Both the position numbers and the translations under genes were made by a program. Shown one piece after another: positions 58,635-64,000 of a stretch of DNA of 64,000 bases (position 1 is its first letter; the number at the start of each line of letters is the position of its first letter). Source of the DNA: Lenzites betulinus. Its lineage: Eukaryota > Basidiomycota > Agaricomycetes > Polyporales > Polyporaceae. The DNA lies in the NCBI GenBank assembly GCA_022264855.1, contig JABYQU010000041.1, positions 1 through 64,000 of the forward strand, in the 5' to 3' direction. Under the pieces are notes generated by a model. The model made no database searches and was not told the origin of the DNA. It saw nothing but the letters and a program-made list of their open reading frames with translations.

Positions 58635-61600
58635 ATGGCTGATGGGGATATCTACAACCTCGAGTTTCTGTCTCTCGTCGCCAAAATCACCCAGGAGATA
58701 GACAACTACACTGGCCTCAGCGACAAAACTCTTGCCGAGTTCGTCATCTCCATCCACGACCAATCCAAGTCCTTCCCTGAGTTCAAGGAGAAGCTACGCG
58801 AAGTTGGCGCCAACTTTCCAGACTCGTTTGTCGAGAATGTAGACCGCCTCATCCTTACGCTCCATCCGAAGCACAAGAAGAGCACCGCTGTGGCGAAGGA
58901 GAAGGGCATTGTAGATGGCCTCGAAGAGACGGACAAGAGGAAGCGCCTCTTCCCCGGTCTTGCGCTTCAAGATAAAGACTGGGAGCCCAGCGTCACCAAG
59001 GACAAGCAGGATGCCATTATGAAGGAGGTAGACGACATGATGTCGCAGTTCGAGGGGGTGGCGAAGAAGGCGCGCCCACGACCAACAGAAGATGACCGTT
59101 CCCCGAAGCGTCAGCGGCGCTCTCGCTCTCGCTCACCTCCCCGCCGACGAAGTCCAAGCCCACCCCGAGGAAGAGGTTTTGATGCTAGCCGAGACGATAG
59201 GAGAGGGAGGGGTGGTGGTCGTAGCAAACAAGTGGACGAACGGCCAATACTCTTCAAGATTTACGACGGTCGCGTCAACGGCATGAAAGAGTTCGGAGCG
59301 TTTGTTCAGTTGGAAGGTGTAGCAGGTCGGGTAGAAGGTATGTCTGTCGACGCTCCGCGCACTGAATTTTGTCTAACGCACTGCGTAGGCATGGTGCATG
59401 TTTCCAATATCCAACAGGGCGCGCGTGCCAACTCTGCTTCTGACCTGTTGACCCGTGGTCAGGCTGTGAAGGTCAAAGTCATGAGCGTGGCTGGAAGCCG
59501 CTTAGGGCTTTCGATGAAGGACGTCGATCAGGCCACAGGACGCGATCTGACGCCCCATTTGCGCATAAAGTCGGAGGCGGAGCTAGCTGCTGAGGATGAA
59601 CGTCGTGCGGCACATGGCGCCAACGCTGTTCCGCTGAACTCTCGGGGGACCACAGACGAAGTGGTTAGGTCAGCTAAGCGGTTGACGTCTCCGGAGCGGT
59701 GGGAAATCAAGCAGCTCATCTCGTCCGGTGCCATTGATGCTTCAGAATATCCCGACCTCGACGAGGACTTCGCCAACCCCATGGCACGCGCTGAGGTCGA
59801 GGAGGAGCTTGATGTCGAGGTCAAGGAGGAGGAACCGCCATTCCTTGCCGGTCAGACGAAGAAGACGCTTGAGCTCAGCCCAGTGAAGATTGTCAAAGCT
59901 CCGGATGGATCTCTCAATCGAGCTGCACTTGCGGGCGCGTCCTTGGCGAAGGAGCGCCGAGAGCTACGAACACAGGAAGCCAACGAACAGGCGGACTCGG
60001 AGGCACGCGACTTTAGTCAACCCTGGCTAGATCCTATGGCAAAAGATGGCGATCGCGTGTTTGCCCAGGATCTCCGAGGCAACTTGCGGGGACAGAAGGC
60101 GAATGAACAACCGAAATGGAAGGAAGCTACCTTTAACAAGGCGACAACATTCGGTGAAATCACTCACACGAGCATCCAAGAGCAGCGTAAGAGTTTACCA
60201 ATCTACAAGTTGCGTGACCCACTTCTTCAAGCCATTCGTGAGGTGTGTGCAGTTTGTCGGACTACGTGTATCAATATACTCACTACCTTTTAGCATCAAA
60301 TTCTCATCGTTGTCGGCGATACTGGTTCCGGGAAGACCACCCAAATGACACAGTACCTCGCCGAAGAAGGTTTTGCCGACACGGGGAAAATTGGATGCAC
60401 ACAACCCAGACGTGTGGCAGCTATGTCCGTTGCCAAGCGTGTCGCGGAGGAGGTAGGATGCCGGCTGGGTCAAGAGGTTGGGTACACGATTCGTTTCGAG
60501 GATTGCACCGGCCCCGAGACCCGCATCAAGTACATGACGGACGGTATGCTTCAGCGAGAGTGTCTAATCGACCCCGACATGAGCCAATACTCTGTCATCA
60601 TGCTGGATGAGGCTCACGAACGTACTATCGCTACGGATGTCTTGTTTGGATTGCTCAAGAGTGAGTCTGTGGGTTTTAGCCGGGATATCAGCGGTATTAA
60701 CTCCATCACAGAGTCCCTCAAACGCCGACCAGACCTCAAGTTGATCGTCACCTCCGCTACCCTTGACGCTGAGAAGTTCTCGAAGTACTTCTTCGGATGT
60801 CCTATCTTCACCATCCCTGGCCGGACATATCCTGTGGAAGTCCTGTACACGAAGGAGCCTGAGACCGACTATCTCGATGCTTCCCTCATCACTGTCATGC
60901 AGATCCATCTCTCCGAACCCCCTGGTGACGTCCTACTCTTCCTTACCGGTCAGGAAGAGATCGACACGGCGTGTGAGATTCTGTACGAGCGAATGAAAGC
61001 GCTCGGTCCCAAGGTGCCTGAACTCATCATCCTGCCCATCTACTCCGCTCTCCCGTCCGAGGTCCAATCGCGCGTGTTCGAGCCTACCCCACCTGGCGCC
61101 CGGAAAGTTGTCGTCGCCACGAACGTCGCAGAGACCAGTCTTACCATCCCCGGCATATACTATGTCATCGACCCTGGTTTCTCCAAACAGAACGCGTACG
61201 ATCCTCGTCTTGGTATGGACTCCTTGGTGGTCATGCCCATCTCGCAAGCGCAAGCGCGTCAACGCGCTGGCCGTGCTGGCCGTACCGGCCCCGGAAAGTG
61301 CTACCGCCTCTACACGGAGGCCGCGTTCCGGAACGAGATGCTTCCGAACTCCATCCCCGATATCCAGCGAACGAATCTGTCGCACACGATTCTCATGCTC
61401 AAGGCGATGGGCATCAACGACCTGCTCAGCTTCGATTTCATGGACCCGCCCCCGGCCCCGACCATGATCACGGCGCTCGAGTCGTTGTATGCGCTCTCCG
61501 CCCTGGATGACGAGGGATTGCTGACGCGCCTTGGCCGCAAGATGGCGGACTTCCCCATGGAGCCCCCTCTCGCGAAGATGCTCATCGCGTCGGTCGAACT

Positions 61601-62443
61601 CGGGTGCTCGGAAGAGATTCTGTCGATTGTTGCGATGCTGTCGGTGCAGAGCGTATTCTACCGTCCGAAGGAGAAGCAGGGCCAGGCGGACTCGAAGAAG
61701 GCGAAGTTCCACCAGCCGGAGGGCGATCACCTCACGCTTCTCACTGTATACAACGGGTGGAAGGGGAGCAGCTTTTCCAACCCGTGGTGTTACGAGAACT
61801 TCATCCAGGCACGAAGCATGCGTCGCGCTCAGGACGTTCGCAAACAGCTGCTAGGTATCATGGATCGGTATGTTCCAGCATATCTATCTGCGACTGCATC
61901 ACTGACCCTGCAATAGGTATAAACACGACATCATCTCTGCGGGCAAGGACTACAACAGGGTCCGCCGAGCCATTTGCTCAGGATACTTCCGTAACGCTGC
62001 GAAAAAGGACCCACAGGAGGGCTACAAGACACTCGTCGAGGGCACGCCTGTCTACATCCACCCCTCGTCTGCGCTCTTCAACCGCAACCCAGAGTGGTGC
62101 ATCTACCACGAATTGATCCTGACGACGCGCGAGTACTGCCACAACGTGACCGCGATCGAGCCCAAGTGGCTCGTCGAGGTCGCGCCGCAATTCTTCAAGG
62201 TCGCAGACGCGAACAAGATCAGTAAGCGCAAGCGGCAGGAGAAGATCGAGCCGCTTTTCAACAAGGTACGTGTGCCGCTGCCCGCAGCCGCAATGCAGGC
62301 GCTGACGATCTGCTGCAGTACGAGAAGCCAGACGAGTGGCGGCTGTCGAAGGTCAAGCGGAGTGCACGTTCGGTACGTAGGCTTGTTATCTCGATCTGTT
62401 GCGGTGTCGCTCATGCCTGTCGCAGAGTCAAACGTTTGGTTGA
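58635..62443 (+). CDS. PRP22: pre-mRNA splicing helicase Prp22 (DHX8)
   Basis: Seven exons (58635-59337, 59389-60242, 60294-60660, 60712-61867, 61917-62265, 62319-62372, 62426-62443) give 1166 residues, the normal family size. Prp22 releases spliced mRNA from the spliceosome and proofreads exon ligation. The order is an N-terminal helical domain ([20 protein letters not shown]), an Arg/Ser-rich stretch ([15 protein letters not shown]), an S1 RNA-binding domain ([50 protein letters not shown]), and the DEAH core: [81 protein letters not shown]2 and OB regions follow ([19 protein letters not shown]). All splice sites are canonical. Confidence 0.97.
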
Positions 62444-62865
62444 TAAGCACCTCTGGGCGTGTTCGGGTCATGGACGTTCTGTACTTGTATATCGCTGTAA
62501 TCACGCTTTTCTGCTACAATGTCTGTTGCACAACCAAATGTGTGGGTACAGTGTACATAACTTCCGCATAACATCCTCCGAAGACGCGTGCTGTCATACA
62601 GTACGTATTGCATCCCCTGGAGAGTCAGGACGACTACTGTTTCCTTCTACGAAGCTGATGTCGCGGGCTACGCTTGCCCCGAAGGGTCATGCGGCCAAGA
62701 GGTGGAACCAAGAGGGGCATCGAGATAGGGCGGTGAGCGATACATGTGGGTTGACCGTGCGCCGGCTGCGAAAATTGCATGAGCATGTTTGCCAGCTCTG
62801 GGAGCGCGGGGTCACCTACAAGGGACAGCCGGCTCGCGTGCCGTGCGACGCGCTGGACCCTGAGC
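62444..62865. other. intergenic between convergent Prp22 and Nxt1-like genes
   Basis: Presumed 3' UTRs of both genes. No gene or repeat seen. Confidence 0.5.
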
Positions 62866-63463
62866 CTAACCGACAAACCTGAACGCGTCGGCCGTAATGT
62901 AGTACTTTGCGACCTCCCCGGACTTCGTAGGGGGCGCGTTCGGGTCCGGGGCGAGCACGAACGTCTGCGAGAACACGCGCGGGTGCCCGTGGACGACGTT
63001 CCGTGGTGTTTTCGGGGGGTTCCCCGCGGGGCCCTTCCCGTGAATGACAGTGCCGGACGCGGTGACGAGCAGCGAAGGCGGCTGGCTTCCTGCACGAAGG
63101 GGTGGGGTGTCAGACGAAGGCGAGCGTAATGGATCGGGTGGGAGGCGGGTGACGCACCGGGGATGGGGTGGCAGTCGAAGGACTGAACCTCGTGCTTGGT
63201 AACGGGGATGCCGCTCACGAGCTCGCGCACGCCCTCGACACCCTCGAAGGGCCGGCCATTCCAGGTCAGAGCGGAGTTTGGCCGGTAGAAGTTTGGGAGG
63301 TCGCTGATGCGCGTGGGGGAGTCGTAGGTTGTATAGTACAGGCGCGTGAAGTTCTCGGCTGCCCGGGTGGCAATGACGATGCTGGGTAAGGTTAGGCTAC
63401 TGCTCCGGTGTGCAGACAGGGAGCACACGCTTACTCGTTTGTTGTCAGCGTACTCGTACTCAT
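62866..63463 (-). CDS. NTF2-like mRNA export protein (Nxt1/p15-like)
   Basis: Three exons on the minus strand (63463-63435, 63381-63158, 63089-62866) join in phase to 158 residues. The protein is a single NTF2 fold: NFTRLYYTTYDS, LPNFYRPNSALTWNGRPFEG, VTKHEVQSFDCHPIPG, SLLVTASGTVIHG, RVFSQTFVLAPDP and KYYITADAFRFVG. This pattern fits NTF2-related export protein (p15/Nxt1), the partner of Mex67/TAP in nuclear mRNA export, better than NTF2 itself. The first exon is 29 nt. Length and fold are intact. Confidence 0.85.
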
Positions 63464-64000
63464 GTTTAGGTCGTGTGCACGCGCCGGCGGAGGGAACATC
63501 AGAGTCCGGTGATAAGTAGGACGGAGCCGAGCAAGCAAGTGTGGCCGATGCAAGCTAGTGGCAACTGAGAGTGGTTAACTCCGCTGTATGACACGCTGCT
63601 GAATTGTTAGACAGTATCAGACAAAGAGACAGCTGGTCACTTTACGTATCAGTGCTCTCAATTGAATACTGGAGACCAACGCGGCGGGGGTGTGGTAGTC
63701 GTACACGAGGCGATGGTCGTTTGAGGCCAAGGACGTGAACTTACCCAGGCGCGCCGGCGTTCAGTAGACACCGGCCTTACCGGGCCGCGTGGGGTCAATA
63801 CAATAGACGCTCGCGTGTAGCACACTCAGTCAGTTTGGCGGCCGGCTCGAAGAGTGGGTTGGACGAGAAGGACTTCTAGTGGAATCATTTGCTTCTGGTG
63901 CAAAGCTAGGCACTTGGCGGAGGTGTGCGTCATAGAAATGCATTTGCCCAGCGGATTGTATGCCCTCTCTGCCGAAGTGCCGAACACAGTACTCCCACCA
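63464..64000. other. no gene seen at the right edge
   Basis: Upstream region of the Nxt1-like gene. No frame or repeat is supported. Confidence 0.45.

Overview
The window reads as nuclear DNA of a basidiomycete fungus, most likely an Agaricomycete. Protein genes are cut by many short GT-AG introns of about 45-100 bp, bases are balanced to GC-rich, and several families typical of Agaricomycetes occur: a TET/JBP-like dioxygenase, a DUF6698-like protein, a Ty3/gypsy element with a DPG protease, and a CPL1-like secreted protein. Nothing bacterial is seen. Exon joins given here were made by eye; each joined gene was checked for reading phase and total length.

Positions 1 to about 21.4 kb are a degenerate, repeat-rich compartment. 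It holds the 3' end of an unrecognised gene, a broken phosphatidylserine decarboxylase (C2, EF-hand and parts of the decarboxylase), a 59-bp minisatellite, a TET/JBP-like 2-oxoglutarate dioxygenase gene, fragments of an Spt5 transcription elongation factor split by a 2.3-kb GC-rich repetitive block, an apparently intact DUF6698-like gene, a tRNA-like (SINE-like) sequence with an (AAGT)n tail, a truncated gypsy element whose 5' LTR cuts a coiled-coil gene, and a 672-bp element with terminal inverted repeats flanked by TA.

From 21.5 kb to the right edge the window is gene-dense and the genes look functional. In order: an aldo-keto reductase of the K+ channel beta-subunit type (+), coatomer delta (+), a Gfd2/YDR514C-like DEDDh-fold protein (-), ubiquitin-eL40 fusion (+), Utp14 (+), an Nramp metal transporter (-), a cysteine-cluster protein of unknown function (-), a secreted serine carboxypeptidase (+), a repeat-rich CPL1-like secreted protein (+), a small zinc-finger protein (-), an ING-family PHD protein (-) divergent from a Dph4-type J protein (+), a Ser/Pro-rich N-terminally anchored protein (+), a DHX29/DHX57-type DEVH helicase (-) divergent from Prp22 (+), and an Nxt1-like NTF2 protein (-).

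These are mostly unlinked housekeeping functions: ribosome biogenesis (Utp14, ubiquitin-eL40, diphthamide J protein), RNA processing and export (Prp22, DHX-type helicase, Nxt1-like), vesicle traffic (coatomer delta), and metal and peptide handling. No biosynthetic cluster or defence system is evident. The most distinctive observations are gene-structure oddities (a 6-nt internal exon, an ATG-only first exon, a split start codon), the long tandem-repeat secreted protein, the decayed copies of essential genes, and the mobile elements.
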